Source: Amycolatopsis bartoniae
Lineage (GTDB): Bacteria; Actinomycetota; Actinomycetes; Mycobacteriales; Pseudonocardiaceae
Assembly (NCBI RefSeq): GCF_014191255.1
Contig: NZ_JACHWH010000008.1
Span: 62,001-126,000 of the forward strand
Length of the DNA stretch: 64,000 bases
Reading direction: 5' to 3'
In this document: in pieces, positions 33,222 through 43,000 of the stretch
Position numbering within the stretch: the first letter of the stretch is position 1
How the letters are laid out: each line of letters starts with the position of its first letter
The notes under the pieces: generated by a model
Told to the model about the DNA's origin: nothing
Database searches by the model: none
The model's input: the letters and a program-made list of their open reading frames with translations, nothing else
Translations under genes and position numbers: made by a program

Positions 33222-34487
33222 ATGCGAACAACCCCCCAGCGGGACACCTTCCTCGACGTCGTGCGCGCCGGCGCGATCATCGCGGTGATCTCCCAGCACT
33301 GGCTCATGCCCGTGCTCAGCTACTCCGGCGGGCACCTGGCGACCGGCAACGCACTGGCCACTCCCGGCTGGGCGCCGATCACCTGGCTGTCGAACGTGAT
33401 GCCGCTCGTGTTCTTCACCGGCGGCGCGGCGAACCTGCTCTCCTTCGACCGGACGACCTCCGCGCGGACGTGGCTCGCCGGGCGCCTCGGCCGCCTGCTG
33501 CTGCCGGTGCTGCCGCTGGCCGCGATCTGGCTGGCCGCCCCGGCACTGCTGCGGGACTTCGGCGCGCCGGAACAGCCGGTCGAGGTCGCGGGTGCCATCG
33601 CCGGGCAGCTGCTGTGGTTCCTCGGCGTGTACCTGCTGACCGTGCTCGCCACCCCGCTCATGGCCGCTGCCCACCGGCGCTGGGGCCTGGCGGTGCCCGC
33701 GGTGCTCGGGCTGGCCGCGGTCGGGGTCGACGTCGTGCGGTTCACCGGCTTCGGGCTGGCCGGTTACGTCAACGCGGTCTTCGTGTGGCTGGCCGTGCAC
33801 CAGCTCGGGTTCGCCTACGCCGACGGACGGCTGGGTGCGTTGTCCCGGCGGCGGGCCCTGGGCCTCGCGGGAGCCGGGTTCGGGGTCACCGCGCTGGCGG
33901 TCGCGTTCGGCCCGTACCCGGTGAGCATGATCGGGATGCCCGGCGCGCCGGTGTCCAACATGAGCCCGCCGTCGGCCGTCCTGCTGAGCCTCGCCGTGGG
34001 GCAGATCGGGCTCGCCCTCGCACTGCGCCCGCAGCTGCGCGCGCTCGCCGCCCGTCCGGCGGCCGCCGTCGCCCTGCGTGAGATCGGCCCGCGGTTCATG
34101 AGCATCTACCTGTGGCACATGCCGGCGCTGGTGATCGTCACGGGGGTGAGCGTGCTCGGCTTCGGCTACGCCACGCCCGAACCGGGCACGCTGCGCTGGC
34201 TGGCCGCCGCGCCGCTGTGGTTCGCCGCCGCCGCGGCCCTGCTCGTCCTGCTGTTGCGGGTGTTCGGCCGGTTCGAGACGCAGAGCAGGCCCGCGGGTCC
34301 GCCCGCGCCGACGGCACAGCTCGTCGTGGCCGCCCTGCTGGGCTCGACGGGTCTGCTGGGGCTCGCGGCCCACGGGTTCACCACTCCACCGGGTGGCGGC
34401 GTGCTGCAGAGCGCGGTCCCGTGGGCCGTCCTGGTCGGCGTGGGCGCCCTGCTGGCGACGCGGACCCGCGCGGCCGTCAGAGCCTGA
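33222..34487 (+). CDS. Acyltransferase-3-like membrane protein
   Basis: 421-residue polytopic membrane protein. TFLDVVRAGAIIAVISQHW with the R...H acyltransferase-3 entry motif is followed by about ten hydrophobic segments, including SIYLWHMPALVIV near the C-terminus (the typical ylxH motif). Such enzymes acylate sugars, lipids or secondary metabolites from a cytoplasmic acyl donor. No biosynthetic genes flank it. The 3' end overlaps the convergent amidohydrolase by 11 nt. Confidence 0.85.
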   Translation: MRTTPQRDTFLDVVRAGAIIAVISQHWLMPVLSYSGGHLATGNALATPGWAPITWLSNVMPLVFFTGGAANLLSFDRTTSARTWLAGRLGRLLLPVLPLAAIWLAAPALLRDFGAPEQPVEVAGAIAGQLLWFLGVYLLTVLATPLMAAAHRRWGLAVPAVLGLAAVGVDVVRFTGFGLAGYVNAVFVWLAVHQLGFAYADGRLGALSRRRALGLAGAGFGVTALAVAFGPYPVSMIGMPGAPVSNMSPPSAVLLSLAVGQIGLALALRPQLRALAARPAAAVALREIGPRFMSIYLWHMPALVIVTGVSVLGFGYATPEPGTLRWLAAAPLWFAAAAALLVLLLRVFGRFETQSRPAGPPAPTAQLVVAALLGSTGLLGLAAHGFTTPPGGGVLQSAVPWAVLVGVGALLATRTRAAVRA

Positions 34488-35370
34488 GCAGCCGGGCGGG
34501 GGTGTCGTGCAGGACGGCACGCAGGAAGTCCTCGCCGAGGCGATCGTCGGCCGCCCAGCCGGCGATCGCCCGCAGCTGTGTGGCGTAGGAGTACGGGATG
34601 TTCGGGAAGTCGGTGCCCAGTGCCACGCGGTCGGCGATGCCGGCGAGCCGGTCGGTCCAGTTCGCGGGCAGGGCCATCAGCTTCTCGGTGAACGGCACGC
34701 CGACCATCGTGGTGTCGATGTGGACCCGCGGATAGCGCTCGACCAGCTCCAGCGCCACCTCGTAGTCGGGCATCCCGGCGTGTGCGAGCACGGCGACCAG
34801 CCGCGGGTGCCGCGCCAGCACCTCACCGAAGACGTCGAGCCCGGTGAACGGCCCCCGCTCCGGCCCGTGCCCGGCGTGCACGACGACAGGCACCCCCGCG
34901 TCGGCGATCGCACCCCACACCGGGTCCAGCAGCTCGTCCCTCGGGTCGTACGCGCCGACCTGGACGTGCGACTTGAAGGAGCGGACGTCCGCCCGCAGCA
35001 GATCGTCCACATAGGATGCGGCCGACGGCTCGGGGTAGAACGTCCCCGTGCGCACGGCGGCCGGGACCCGCTGCGCGAACTCACCGAGCCAGCCGTTGAG
35101 CCACTCCGCCATGCCCGGCTTGTGCGGGTACGCCAGCGGCGCGTAGCGCTGCACGCCGAACGACTCCAGCAACGCGATCCGGTCGTCCTCCTGCTGCCGG
35201 TACCAGACCGGCCAGGACACCCCGATCCGCTCCTCGACCTGGTCGAAGTAGGCCCAGACCTTGGTCAGCATCCGCTCGGGCAGGAAGTGCAGGTGCAGGT
35301 CGACCAGGCCGTCGAGGCCCAGCGACCGCACCCACTCCGCGATGTCCTCGTCGCGCTGCGGCCCGGTCAA
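34477..35370 (-). CDS. Amidohydrolase-family (ACMSD-like TIM barrel) protein
   Basis: 297-residue metal-dependent hydrolase. The N-terminal metal motif is [11 protein letters not shown], followed by [30 protein letters not shown] and a final [10 protein letters not shown] containing the conserved Asp. This is the amidohydrolase-2/ACMSD type (hydrolase or decarboxylase). The start is TTG 35370, overlapping the smpB stop (TTGA), so translation is coupled to smpB. Earlier in-frame ATGs would lie inside smpB. The substrate is unknown. Confidence 0.85.
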   Translation of the reverse strand: MTGPQRDEDIAEWVRSLGLDGLVDLHLHFLPERMLTKVWAYFDQVEERIGVSWPVWYRQQEDDRIALLESFGVQRYAPLAYPHKPGMAEWLNGWLGEFAQRVPAAVRTGTFYPEPSAASYVDDLLRADVRSFKSHVQVGAYDPRDELLDPVWGAIADAGVPVVVHAGHGPERGPFTGLDVFGEVLARHPRLVAVLAHAGMPDYEVALELVERYPRVHIDTTMVGVPFTEKLMALPANWTDRLAGIADRVALGTDFPNIPYSYATQLRAIAGWAADDRLGEDFLRAVLHDTPARLLRL

Positions 35371-35843
35371 CGGCGGCCCTTGAGCGCCCGTCCCATCGCC
35401 CGGCCGATCTCGCGCTGGGCGTCCCGCTTCGCGAGCGCCTGGCGCTTGTCGTAGGCCCGCTTGCCCTTCGCGAGCGCGAGCTCGACCTTGACCTTGCCGT
35501 CCTTGAAGTACATCGACAGCGGGACCAGGCTCAGCCCGCTCTCCTTGGTCTTGCCGATGAGCTTCTCGATCTCGCCGCGGTGCAGCAGCAGCTTCCGGTG
35601 CCTGCGCGCCTCGTGGTTGGTCCACGTGCCGTGCTCGTACTCCGGGATGTGCAGGTTGCGCAGCCAGACCTCGCCGTCGTCGACCGTGGCGAACGAGTCC
35701 ACCAGAGACGCGCGGCCCGCCCGCAGGCTCTTCACCTCGGTGCCCATCAGCGCGATCCCGGCCTCGTAGGTGTCCAGCACCTCGTAGTCGTGCCGAGCCT
35801 TGCGGTTCGACACGATCACCTTCTGACCACGTTCTTTGGGCAT
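35367..35843 (-). CDS. smpB: SsrA-binding protein SmpB
   Basis: 158 residues, full length. It shows [44 protein letters not shown] at the N-terminus, the central IPEYEHGTW and [11 protein letters not shown] blocks, [24 protein letters not shown], and the basic C-terminal tail needed for decoding-centre insertion. It delivers tmRNA to stalled ribosomes. It lies immediately downstream of ftsX on the same strand, with an amidohydrolase gene coupled to its end, as in mycobacteria where smpB follows ftsEX. Confidence 0.97.
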   Translation of the reverse strand: MPKERGQKVIVSNRKARHDYEVLDTYEAGIALMGTEVKSLRAGRASLVDSFATVDDGEVWLRNLHIPEYEHGTWTNHEARRHRKLLLHRGEIEKLIGKTKESGLSLVPLSMYFKDGKVKVELALAKGKRAYDKRQALAKRDAQREIGRAMGRALKGRR

Positions 35844-35859
35844 GACGACCAGTCTAATG

Positions 35860-36756
35860 TCAGTGTCGAACGTAAAGCCGCAACGTCACATACCCCGTGG
35901 TGGCGGAGATGATGATCGACGCCAGCAGCAGCCACGGCGCGGTGACGATGATGTCGAGCACCTCGATCTTCGGGATGATGCCCGAGGTGACGCCGAGGAT
36001 CTTGTCGAGGAACGCGAACTTCAGCGCGATCAGCCCGGCGATGGCGAGCACCCAGCCGACGATGCCGGTCATCACCGCCTCCAGCAGGAACGGCAGCTGC
36101 GTGTACCAGCGGGTGGCGCCGACCAGCCGCATGATGCCGACCTCCGTGCGGCGCGTGAACGCCGAGATCTGCACCGTGTTGGAGATCAGCAGCAGCGCGG
36201 CGAGCGCCTGGATCAACGCGATCACGAACGTGCCGTCCCGGACGGCGCCGAGCAGGCCGAAGAACCGGTCGAGGAACTGCTTCTGGTCCTCCACGCGGTC
36301 CACGCCGGGGAGCTTGCCGTACTGCTGGACGATGATGTCGCTGCGGCTCGGGTCGTGCAGCTTGATCTGCAGTGACGCGGGCAGCGCCTCGGGGCGCGCG
36401 GACTGCACCAGGATCGGGTTGTCCTGGAAGATCTTCTTGAACCGCTCGTAGGCCTGGTCGCGGTTCTCGAACACCACCGACTCGACCGCGGGGTTGTTCT
36501 GGACCTGCTGGCGCAGGCTGCGGCACGGGTCCTGCGAGCAGTCCTTGTCGTTCGCGCTGACGTCCTGCGTCAGGTAGATCGACACCTCGACGTCGGCCAT
36601 GTAGTCGACCTGCATCTTGTCGATCGTCCGCACGATCAGCAGACCGCCGCCGAGCATGCCGAGCGAGACCGCCGTGGTGATGATCATGGCGATGGTCATC
36701 GTGACGTTCCGGCGCAGACCGGTGAAGACCTCGCTGAAGACGAAACTTGCGCGCAT
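35860..36756 (-). CDS. ftsX: Cell division protein FtsX
   Basis: 298-residue permease-like protein with an N-terminal membrane segment (about 20-45), a large extracellular domain (residues about 50-165, with two Cys in KDCSQDPC) and three C-terminal membrane segments including [26 protein letters not shown], the conserved FtsX motif. With FtsE it activates peptidoglycan hydrolases such as RipC at the septum. It is in an ftsE-ftsX-smpB order. Confidence 0.96.
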   Translation of the reverse strand: MRASFVFSEVFTGLRRNVTMTIAMIITTAVSLGMLGGGLLIVRTIDKMQVDYMADVEVSIYLTQDVSANDKDCSQDPCRSLRQQVQNNPAVESVVFENRDQAYERFKKIFQDNPILVQSARPEALPASLQIKLHDPSRSDIIVQQYGKLPGVDRVEDQKQFLDRFFGLLGAVRDGTFVIALIQALAALLLISNTVQISAFTRRTEVGIMRLVGATRWYTQLPFLLEAVMTGIVGWVLAIAGLIALKFAFLDKILGVTSGIIPKIEVLDIIVTAPWLLLASIIISATTGYVTLRLYVRH

Positions 36757-36817
36757 CGGGGGTGGGTTCCTTGGGTCGGGGGAAGTACCGGGGGCGGGGA
36801 CTCGGGTAGCGGGGGAA

Positions 36818-37507
36818 CTACCGGCCCACGCCGTAAACGCCGCGGGCGTCGTCGCGGATCACCCGGCCGTACTGCAGCTCGACCACGCGCCGGCGCATCG
36901 AGTCCACGATGGAGTGGTCGTGGGTGGCCATGAGCACGGTCGTGCCGGTGCGGTTGATGCGTTCGAGCAGCAGCATGATGTCCTGGCTGGTGTCCGGGTC
37001 GAGGTTCCCGGTGGGCTCGTCGGCCAGCAGCACCAGCGGCCGGTTCACGAAGGCCCGCGCGATGGCGACGCGCTGCTGTTCACCACCGGAGAGCTCGTTG
37101 GGCATGCGGTCGGCCTTGCCGTCGAGGCCCACCAGCTCTAGCACCTCGGGCACCACCTTGCGGATGGTGTGCTTGGGCTTGCCGATGACCTCGAGCGCGA
37201 ACGCGACGTTGCCCGCCACGGTCTTGTTGCCGAGCAGCCGGAAGTCCTGGAACACGCAGCCGATGGTCTGCCGCAGCCGGGGGATCCGGCGGCGGGCCAT
37301 CTTGGCGACGTCGAAGTTGGACACGAACACCCGGCCCTTGGTGGGCACCTCCTCCCGCAGCAGCAGCCGCAGGAAGGTCGACTTCCCGGACCCCGAGGGG
37401 CCGATGAGGAAGACGAACTCACCCTTGTCCACGTCGACGGACACGTTCTCGAGTGCGGGACGTGTCGATGTCTTGTACACCTTGGAGACACTGTCGAGCC
37501 GGATCAC
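36818..37507 (-). CDS. ftsE: Cell division ATP-binding protein FtsE
   Basis: 229-residue ABC ATPase. It contains Walker [10 protein letters not shown] at about 36-44, Q-loop FQDFRLL, signature [15 protein letters not shown], Walker [10 protein letters not shown] and switch TMATHDH. It starts [15 protein letters not shown] (GTG). It is the partner of FtsX 61 bp downstream. It follows prfB across a 93-bp gap containing a hairpin, as is usual in actinobacteria. Confidence 0.97.
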   Translation of the reverse strand: MIRLDSVSKVYKTSTRPALENVSVDVDKGEFVFLIGPSGSGKSTFLRLLLREEVPTKGRVFVSNFDVAKMARRRIPRLRQTIGCVFQDFRLLGNKTVAGNVAFALEVIGKPKHTIRKVVPEVLELVGLDGKADRMPNELSGGEQQRVAIARAFVNRPLVLLADEPTGNLDPDTSQDIMLLLERINRTGTTVLMATHDHSIVDSMRRRVVELQYGRVIRDDARGVYGVGR

Positions 37508-37575
37508 GGTGGGCCATCCTACTGGCAGGCACCGTTAAGCCCGGGTAGGCATCTGTCCCCGGTTCGGAGCAGAGA

Positions 37576-37594
37576 AGATCACGCGGAGTGATCT
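37576..37594 (-). terminator. Hairpin between prfB and ftsE
   Basis: AGATCAC (37576-37582) and GTGATCT (37588-37594) form a perfect 7-bp stem just after the prfB stop. It is a short attenuator or terminator candidate before ftsE, with no clear U-tract. Confidence 0.45.
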
Positions 37595-37600
37595 CCGGCC

Positions 37601-38704
37601 TTAAGCGGTGGCGGCCTGCTTGCGCCAGCGGATGCCGGCCTCGAGGAACCCGTCGATCTCGCCGTCGAGGACCGCCGTCGGGTTGCCGACCTCGTACTCG
37701 GTGCGCAGGTCCTTGACCATCTGGTACGGGTGCAGCACGTAGGAGCGCATCTGGTTGCCCCAGCTGGAGCCGCCGTCCTTGAGGGCGTCGAGCTCGGCGC
37801 GCTCCTCCTCCTTCTTGCGCTGCAGCAGCTTGGCCTGGAGCACCTTCATCGCGGCGGCCTTGTTCTGCAGCTGCGACTTCTCGTTCTGGCACGAGACGAC
37901 GATGTTGGTGGGCAGGTGCGTGATGCGCACGGCGGAGTCGGTGGTGTTGACGCTCTGGCCGCCGGGGCCGGAGGAGCGGTACACGTCGACGCGGATGTCC
38001 TTTTCGGGGATGTCGACGTGGTCGACCTCTTCCACTTCGGGCAGTACCTCGACGTGCGCGAACGACGTCTGGCGGCGGCTCTGGTTGTCGAACGGCGAGA
38101 TGCGCACGAGCCGGTGGGTGCCCTGTTCCACCGAGAGGGTGCCGTAGACGTACGGCGCGCTCACCTTAAAGGTGGCCGACTTGATGCCGGCCTCTTCGGC
38201 GTAGGAGATGTCGTAGACGTCGGTGGGGTAGCCGTGCCGCTCGGCCCAGCGCAGGTACATGCGCATGAGCATCTCGGCCCAGTCGGCGGCGTCGACGCCA
38301 CCCGCCTCGGACCGGATGGTGACGACGGCGTTGCGGTCGTCGTACTCGCCGGACAGCAGGGTGCGGACCTCGAGCGCGTCGACGTCCTTGGCGAGCTGCG
38401 CGAGGTCGGCCTCGGCCTCGCTGCGGCTACCCGCGTCGCCCTCGTCCTCGGCGAGCTCCCAGAGCACTTCGAGGTCGTCGAGGCGCTGGCGCAGCTCGGT
38501 GACGCGGCGGAGCTCGGCCTGCTTGTGGGAGAGCTGGCTGGTGACCTTCTGCGCGGCCTCCGGGTCGTCCCACAGGTTGGGCGCCGAGGCCTGCTGCTCC
38601 AGGTCGGCGACCTGGGCCCGCAGCGCGTCCAGGTCCATGACGGCCTCGACCTGCGCCAGTTTGCCGGCGAGGTCTTTCAGGTCGGTTTCGAAGTCAGCAC
38701 TCAC
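37601..38704 (-). CDS. prfB: Peptide chain release factor 2
   Basis: 367-residue class I release factor recognising UGA/UAA. The catalytic loop is [24 protein letters not shown], with GGQ. The decoding SPF-type motif is in [16 protein letters not shown]. The start is GTG 38704 (VSADFETD) with GAGGG upstream. There is no internal UGA frameshift at the N-terminus, in line with actinobacteria, which lack the E. coli-type autoregulatory frameshift. It is upstream of ftsE. Confidence 0.97.
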   Translation of the reverse strand: MSADFETDLKDLAGKLAQVEAVMDLDALRAQVADLEQQASAPNLWDDPEAAQKVTSQLSHKQAELRRVTELRQRLDDLEVLWELAEDEGDAGSRSEAEADLAQLAKDVDALEVRTLLSGEYDDRNAVVTIRSEAGGVDAADWAEMLMRMYLRWAERHGYPTDVYDISYAEEAGIKSATFKVSAPYVYGTLSVEQGTHRLVRISPFDNQSRRQTSFAHVEVLPEVEEVDHVDIPEKDIRVDVYRSSGPGGQSVNTTDSAVRITHLPTNIVVSCQNEKSQLQNKAAAMKVLQAKLLQRKKEEERAELDALKDGGSSWGNQMRSYVLHPYQMVKDLRTEYEVGNPTAVLDGEIDGFLEAGIRWRKQAATA

Positions 38705-38774
38705 AACCCTCAAGGTTACGGCAAGCGCCACGGCCGGTTACGCGGAACCGGCCGTGGCGGGCCGTGCCCGGGGG

Positions 38775-39275
38775 TCAGGCCTGCGGGATCGCGTCGACCA
38801 GCTTGAGCGCGGCCCGCGCGTGCGCCTGGCCGAACTCGGCGACGGCCTTGACGTACGGGTCGTCGGCGGACTTGACCGCGGCCTTGGCGTCGTCGAGCTC
38901 CTGGGTGTAGGTCGCCCTGGCCTTGTCGATCAGCGCCGTGCGCTGCTTCGCCGTCAGCGAACCGGCGTGCACGAGCCGCAGGATGAGCGGACTGCGCAGG
39001 TGGTCGGGTGCGGCCTCGGAGCCGAGCCACGCCTTGAAGGCCTTCTTGCCCGCGGCGGTGATCGCGTACTGCTGGCTGGAGCGGGGTCCCTGCTTGCCGA
39101 GCCGGACGAGCCCTTCTTTGGCGAGCGCGGGCAGCTCCCGGTAGACCTGGCTGCGCGTCACGCTGAAGAAGGCACCGAAGCGCTCCTCGGCGCTCGCGAC
39201 CAACTGTCCCCCGGTCGCCGGACCGTCCTGGAGCAGACCAAGCAAAGCCGCTGCTGTCGCATTCAGTTCAGACAC
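38775..39275 (-). CDS. PadR-family transcriptional regulator
   Basis: 166-residue regulator. The N-terminal winged helix ATAAALLGLLQDGPATGGQLVASAEERFGAFFSVTRSQVYRELPALAKEGLVRLG matches PadR (LLGLL...GYdL and the SQVYReL...GLV wing). A helical C-terminal dimerisation domain follows. The start is GTG 39275 (VSELNATA); the upstream frame extends toward the tRNA gene without a ribosome site. The target is not apparent. Confidence 0.88.
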   Translation of the reverse strand: MSELNATAAALLGLLQDGPATGGQLVASAEERFGAFFSVTRSQVYRELPALAKEGLVRLGKQGPRSSQQYAITAAGKKAFKAWLGSEAAPDHLRSPLILRLVHAGSLTAKQRTALIDKARATYTQELDDAKAAVKSADDPYVKAVAEFGQAHARAALKLVDAIPQA

Positions 39276-39388
39276 ACGACAACAGTCCCACTTTTCGCCG
39301 GATCTGTCCACAGTGGCCTCACGGTCCGTCCACAATGGCCACCGAAATCCGCCATCCGGCCCAACAGCGGATGGTCCACCCGCACGAA

Positions 39389-39421
39389 ACGAGAAAGACC
39401 CGGCCCTTCCGGACCGGGTCT
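39389..39421 (-). terminator. Terminator after first initiator tRNA
   Basis: AGACCCGG (39396-39403) and CCGGGTCT (39414-39421) form a stem. On the minus strand it is followed by TTTCTCG, a short U-run. It begins 7 nt past the encoded CCA of the tRNA at 39428. Confidence 0.7.
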
Positions 39422-39427
39422 CCCTGG

Positions 39428-39504
39428 TGGTAGCGGGGACAGGATTTGAACCTGCGACCTCTGGGTTATGAGCCCAGCGAGCTACCGAGCTGCTCCACCC
39501 CGCG
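39428..39504 (-). tRNA. tRNA-fMet (CAT), initiator, copy 1
   Basis: 77 nt including an encoded 3' CCA. The acceptor CGCGGGG pairs with CCCCGC, leaving an unpaired C1:U72, the actinobacterial version of the initiator mismatch. The anticodon stem has three consecutive G-C pairs (CTGGG-CTCATAA-CCCAG), the hallmark of initiator tRNA. The sequence body is identical to that of copy 2 at 39735. Confidence 0.95.
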
Positions 39505-39608
39505 CTGCAAGAACAACTATACACACCCCACTCACCCCCTCACACACACCCCCTCCGTCCACACCAGACCGTCCCACTCAACGCGACCAGCACGCCGCCG
39601 GGGGGCAA

Positions 39609-39724
39609 GGGGGCGGAGCCCCCCAGGGGGTGCAGGGGGCTCGCCCCCTGCCGGGGGTCTGGGGGTTCGACCCCAGGAAATGCGAAGGAGCCCTGCATCC
39701 GCGCTTTCTGCGGATACAGGGCTC
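39609..39724 (-). terminator. Four stacked hairpins between the two initiator tRNAs
   Basis: Consecutive perfect or near-perfect hairpins lie at 39609-39623 (GGGGGC-GGA-GCCCCC), 39632-39651 (GCAGGGGGC-TC-GCCCCCTGC), 39659-39676 (CTGGGG/CCCCAG) and 39688-39724 (GAGCCCTG/CAGGGCTC with an inner ATCCGC/GCGGAT). On the minus strand the last one starts 11 nt after tRNA copy 2 and is its probable terminator. The others may back it up. Confidence 0.65.
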
Positions 39725-39734
39725 CCAAGCTCCG

Positions 39735-39808
39735 TAGCGGGGACAGGATTTGAACCTGCGACCTCTGGGTTATGAGCCCAGCGAGCTACCGAGCTGCTCC
39801 ACCCCGCG
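39735..39808 (-). tRNA. tRNA-fMet (CAT), initiator, copy 2
   Basis: 74 nt, with body identical to the tRNA at 39428 but no encoded CCA (the bases after the discriminator A read CGG). It has the same C1:U72 mismatch and three G-C pairs in the anticodon stem. The two copies are 230 bp apart in tandem. Confidence 0.95.
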
Positions 39809-39864
39809 TTGTGGTGACCAGCTTACGCCCCGGTTGCGCCCGGGTGCACGCGGGGTGCCGAACG

Positions 39865-42852
39865 TCAGCGGCCGGGCACCGACGACGTGGTGGGCGGGGC
39901 GCTCGCCTGTGCCGCGTCGTACTCCTTCGCGGCGGCGTCGAGCGCGGCCAGCGCCTCGCCCTGAGCAGCGAAGTTGCCGCTCTGCTGCGCCGCGCGCAGC
40001 TGGCTGATGGCGGCCTGGATGTCGGCCACGGCCTTGTCGAGCGCCGGGTTGTCGCCGGTGCCGCCCGCCGGCGCCGACGGGGTGGTCGGCGTGGTCGGCG
40101 CGGTGCTCGACGGCGTGCTCGGCGGGCTGGTCGTCGGCTGGGTCGGTGAGGTCGCCGCCTGGTTGGCGCCGTCCCCGAACACCTGTTTCAGCGCGTCGCC
40201 GAGGGTGGAGGCGAAGCCGATCTTGGAGCCGTAGGACACCAGTACCCGCGCCAGCTGCGGGTAGCTGTTCTGGTTGCGTTGCTGGATGTAGACGGGTTCG
40301 ACGTAGAGGAACCCGCCCTCCAGTGGCAGCGTGATCAGGTTGCCGAAGATGACGGTGACGCTCTGGTTGCTGAACAGGGTCCGTTCCTGGGCGAATCGCG
40401 AGTCGCTCTGGAACTTGTTCTGCACCTGTACCGGACCGTCGACCTGGCTGTTGCCCGCCGCGGTCGTGGGTAGTCGCAGCACCCGGATGGTGCCGTAGTC
40501 CTTCGGGTCGGACGAGACGGACATCCAGGCGGCCAGGTACTGCCGCTGCAGCGCGGTGAGCGAGCTGGTCAGCTGGAACGTCGGGTTGGCCTCCCCCGGC
40601 GCCTCCGCGAGCACGTAGTAGCCGGGCTGGTTGGCCAGGCCCGCCGCGTCGAGGTTGGTGCCGCCCTCCTGGGTCGGGTCCTGGGGGACGTTCCAGAAGG
40701 TGTTGGTGGTGTAGAACTCCTGCGGGTCGCTCACGTGGTAGCGGGCGAGCAGCTCGCGCTGGACCTTGAACAGGTCCTCCGGGTAGCGGAAGTGCGCGCG
40801 CAGGTCGGGCGAGATCTGGGAGCTGGGCTGCACGGTGCCGGGGAAAACGCTTTCCCAGGCCTTCAGCACCGGGTCCTTGTCGTCGACCGAGTACAGCGTG
40901 ACGGTGCCGTCGAACGCGTCGACGGTGGCCTTCACGGAGTTGCGGATGTAGTTGATGCTGCTGTTGGCCTGCCGCGCGACGCCGGTGAGCGAGTCCTCCG
41001 TGGCCTCGCCGAGCTGCGTCTGCTGCGCGTACGGGTAGTTGTTCAGCGTGGTGTAGCCGTCGACGATCCACTCGATCTTGCCGTCCACGACCGCCGGGTA
41101 CGGGTCGCCGTCGACGGTGAGCCACGGCGCGACCTTCTGCACGCGGTCGCGCGGGTCGCGGTTGTACATGATCTTCGAGCCGTTGCTGATGGCGTCGGAG
41201 AACAGGATGTTCCGCTCGCCGTACTTGGCGGCGAAGGCCAGCCGGTTGAACCAGTTGTCGATGGGCACACCGCCGGCGCCGTCGTAGTGGTAGTTGCTGC
41301 TGGTGGCGCTGTCGTACTCCGCGGCCTGGCCGCCGACGATCGCGTAGTCGTTGGTGAGCTCGCCGTAGTAGACGCGGGGCTGGGACACGAAGATGCCGGG
41401 TGCGTTCGGGTTCGCCGGGTCCAGACCCTTGCCGGTCGGGTTCTGGGTGTCGCTGATCGCCGCGATCGGGTAGCCGCCGTCGCTGTTCGCGTTGCTGACC
41501 GCGCGGTCGATGGTGTTCGCCGGCGCGGCGACGAACCCGTTGCCGTGGGTGTAGAAGGTGTGCTTGTTGATCCAGTTGGTCTGGTTGCCGGTCAGGTTCG
41601 CGGTGTTGATCTCGCGGGCGGCGACGATGTAGTCCTGCGTCTTGCCGTTCACGTCGTACCGGTCGATGTCCAGCTTCTGGGGGAAGCCGTAGAAGTTCTC
41701 CCGGCCCACGCGCTGCGTGAACGTCGGCGCCAGCACGTTCGGGTCGAGCAGCCGGATGTTGGGCACCGTCGTGGTGTCGGCGCTGATCTGCGCCGCGCTG
41801 GCCTGCCCGGTGCCGCTGTAGTCCTCGTACTGCACGTTGTTGAGGCCGAACGCGTCCTTCGTGGCCGCCATGTTGCGGCTGATGGAAAGCGCTTCCTTCT
41901 GGTTGGCGTTGGGCTTGACCGAGAACTGCTCCAGTACCGCGGGCCACGCCGCGCCGACCAGCACACCGGACAGGATCAGCAGCACGAGCGCGATCGCCGG
42001 CAGCTGGATGTTGCGCAGGAACGCGCCCGCGAAGAACGCGACGGCGCAGATCGCCGAGATGCACAGCAGGATCAGCTTGGCGGGCAGCACCGCGTTCAGG
42101 TCCGTGTACGTGGCGCCGTCGAACAGCGGGTTGCGGTCGGAGAACAGCAGGTTGTAGCGGTCGAAGAAGTACTCGATGGCCTTGAGCAGCACGAAGATGC
42201 CCGCCGTGACCGCCAGCTGCACCCGGGCGGGCCCGGCGAGCTGACCGCCGCGCCCGGCGAGCCGGATGCCGCCGAACAGGTAGTGCGAGATCAGCGCGGC
42301 GATGAACGAGATCGTGGTGGCGACGAACAGCCAGCCGAGCAGCCACTGGTAGAAGGGCAGGCTGAACGCGTAGAAGCCGATGTCCTTGCCGAACTCCGGG
42401 TCGGTCTGCCCGAAGCTGGTGCCGTGCAGGAACAGCTGCACGCGCTGCCAGTCGCCCTCGCCCGAGGCACCCGCGATGAGGCCGGTGATCACCGGGAGGC
42501 CGATGCCGAACAGCCGGATGCGGCCGACGATCGCCGAGCGGTAGCGCGAGAGCGGGTCGTCGGTGCCGGACACGGGCACGAACACCGGGCGGCTGCGGTA
42601 GGCGACCCACAGCGTCAGCGCGAGCGTGCCCCCGACCAGGATGCCGATCGCGAAGAACAGCACGATGCGGGTCAGCACCACCGTGCTGAAGACCTCGCGG
42701 GCGTGGACCTCGCCGAACCACAGCCAGTTGACGTACGTGTCCAGCAGTCTCGCGCCGAGGAGCAGCGCCAGGATGATCACGGCGGCGAGGATGAGCAGGA
42801 TCCGGCTGCGGCGGGACAGCTTCGGCAAGCTCACAGGGGGCCGGTTGGCCAC
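39865..42852 (-). CDS. UPF0182 large membrane protein
   Basis: 995-residue protein of the UPF0182 family (M. tuberculosis Rv3193c type). The N-terminal third has about seven membrane segments (from RILLILAAVIILALLLGARLL at residue 17 to about 330). A long extracellular domain follows with conserved blocks (DPEFGKDIGFYAFSLPFY, YYGELTNDYAIVGG, THGNGFVAAPANTIDR), and a Thr/Ser/Pro-rich linker and helix end the C-terminus. The start is GTG 42852 (VANRPPVS) with AGGAG 8 nt upstream. Function is unknown. It is divergent from the PPA1309 gene, as in related genomes. Confidence 0.93.
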   Translation of the reverse strand: MANRPPVSLPKLSRRSRILLILAAVIILALLLGARLLDTYVNWLWFGEVHAREVFSTVVLTRIVLFFAIGILVGGTLALTLWVAYRSRPVFVPVSGTDDPLSRYRSAIVGRIRLFGIGLPVITGLIAGASGEGDWQRVQLFLHGTSFGQTDPEFGKDIGFYAFSLPFYQWLLGWLFVATTISFIAALISHYLFGGIRLAGRGGQLAGPARVQLAVTAGIFVLLKAIEYFFDRYNLLFSDRNPLFDGATYTDLNAVLPAKLILLCISAICAVAFFAGAFLRNIQLPAIALVLLILSGVLVGAAWPAVLEQFSVKPNANQKEALSISRNMAATKDAFGLNNVQYEDYSGTGQASAAQISADTTTVPNIRLLDPNVLAPTFTQRVGRENFYGFPQKLDIDRYDVNGKTQDYIVAAREINTANLTGNQTNWINKHTFYTHGNGFVAAPANTIDRAVSNANSDGGYPIAAISDTQNPTGKGLDPANPNAPGIFVSQPRVYYGELTNDYAIVGGQAAEYDSATSSNYHYDGAGGVPIDNWFNRLAFAAKYGERNILFSDAISNGSKIMYNRDPRDRVQKVAPWLTVDGDPYPAVVDGKIEWIVDGYTTLNNYPYAQQTQLGEATEDSLTGVARQANSSINYIRNSVKATVDAFDGTVTLYSVDDKDPVLKAWESVFPGTVQPSSQISPDLRAHFRYPEDLFKVQRELLARYHVSDPQEFYTTNTFWNVPQDPTQEGGTNLDAAGLANQPGYYVLAEAPGEANPTFQLTSSLTALQRQYLAAWMSVSSDPKDYGTIRVLRLPTTAAGNSQVDGPVQVQNKFQSDSRFAQERTLFSNQSVTVIFGNLITLPLEGGFLYVEPVYIQQRNQNSYPQLARVLVSYGSKIGFASTLGDALKQVFGDGANQAATSPTQPTTSPPSTPSSTAPTTPTTPSAPAGGTGDNPALDKAVADIQAAISQLRAAQQSGNFAAQGEALAALDAAAKEYDAAQASAPPTTSSVPGR

Positions 42853-43000
42853 TGCACACGCTCCTGTTGTCGCGAGGTCGGTCCGGGAGCGCACGGCGCC
42901 CCTGGTCACCTAACTCTACGGAGGGCGTGCTCGGTTCCCCACGCGCCCCGAATCGGACACCGATCGACCGGTCCGGGCTGTTCTTTGACACGATGACCGG

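Noticed and set aside
37601-38704. Programmed frameshift in prfB
   Set aside because: The N-terminal region has no internal UGA or slippery CUU; the frame is continuous.
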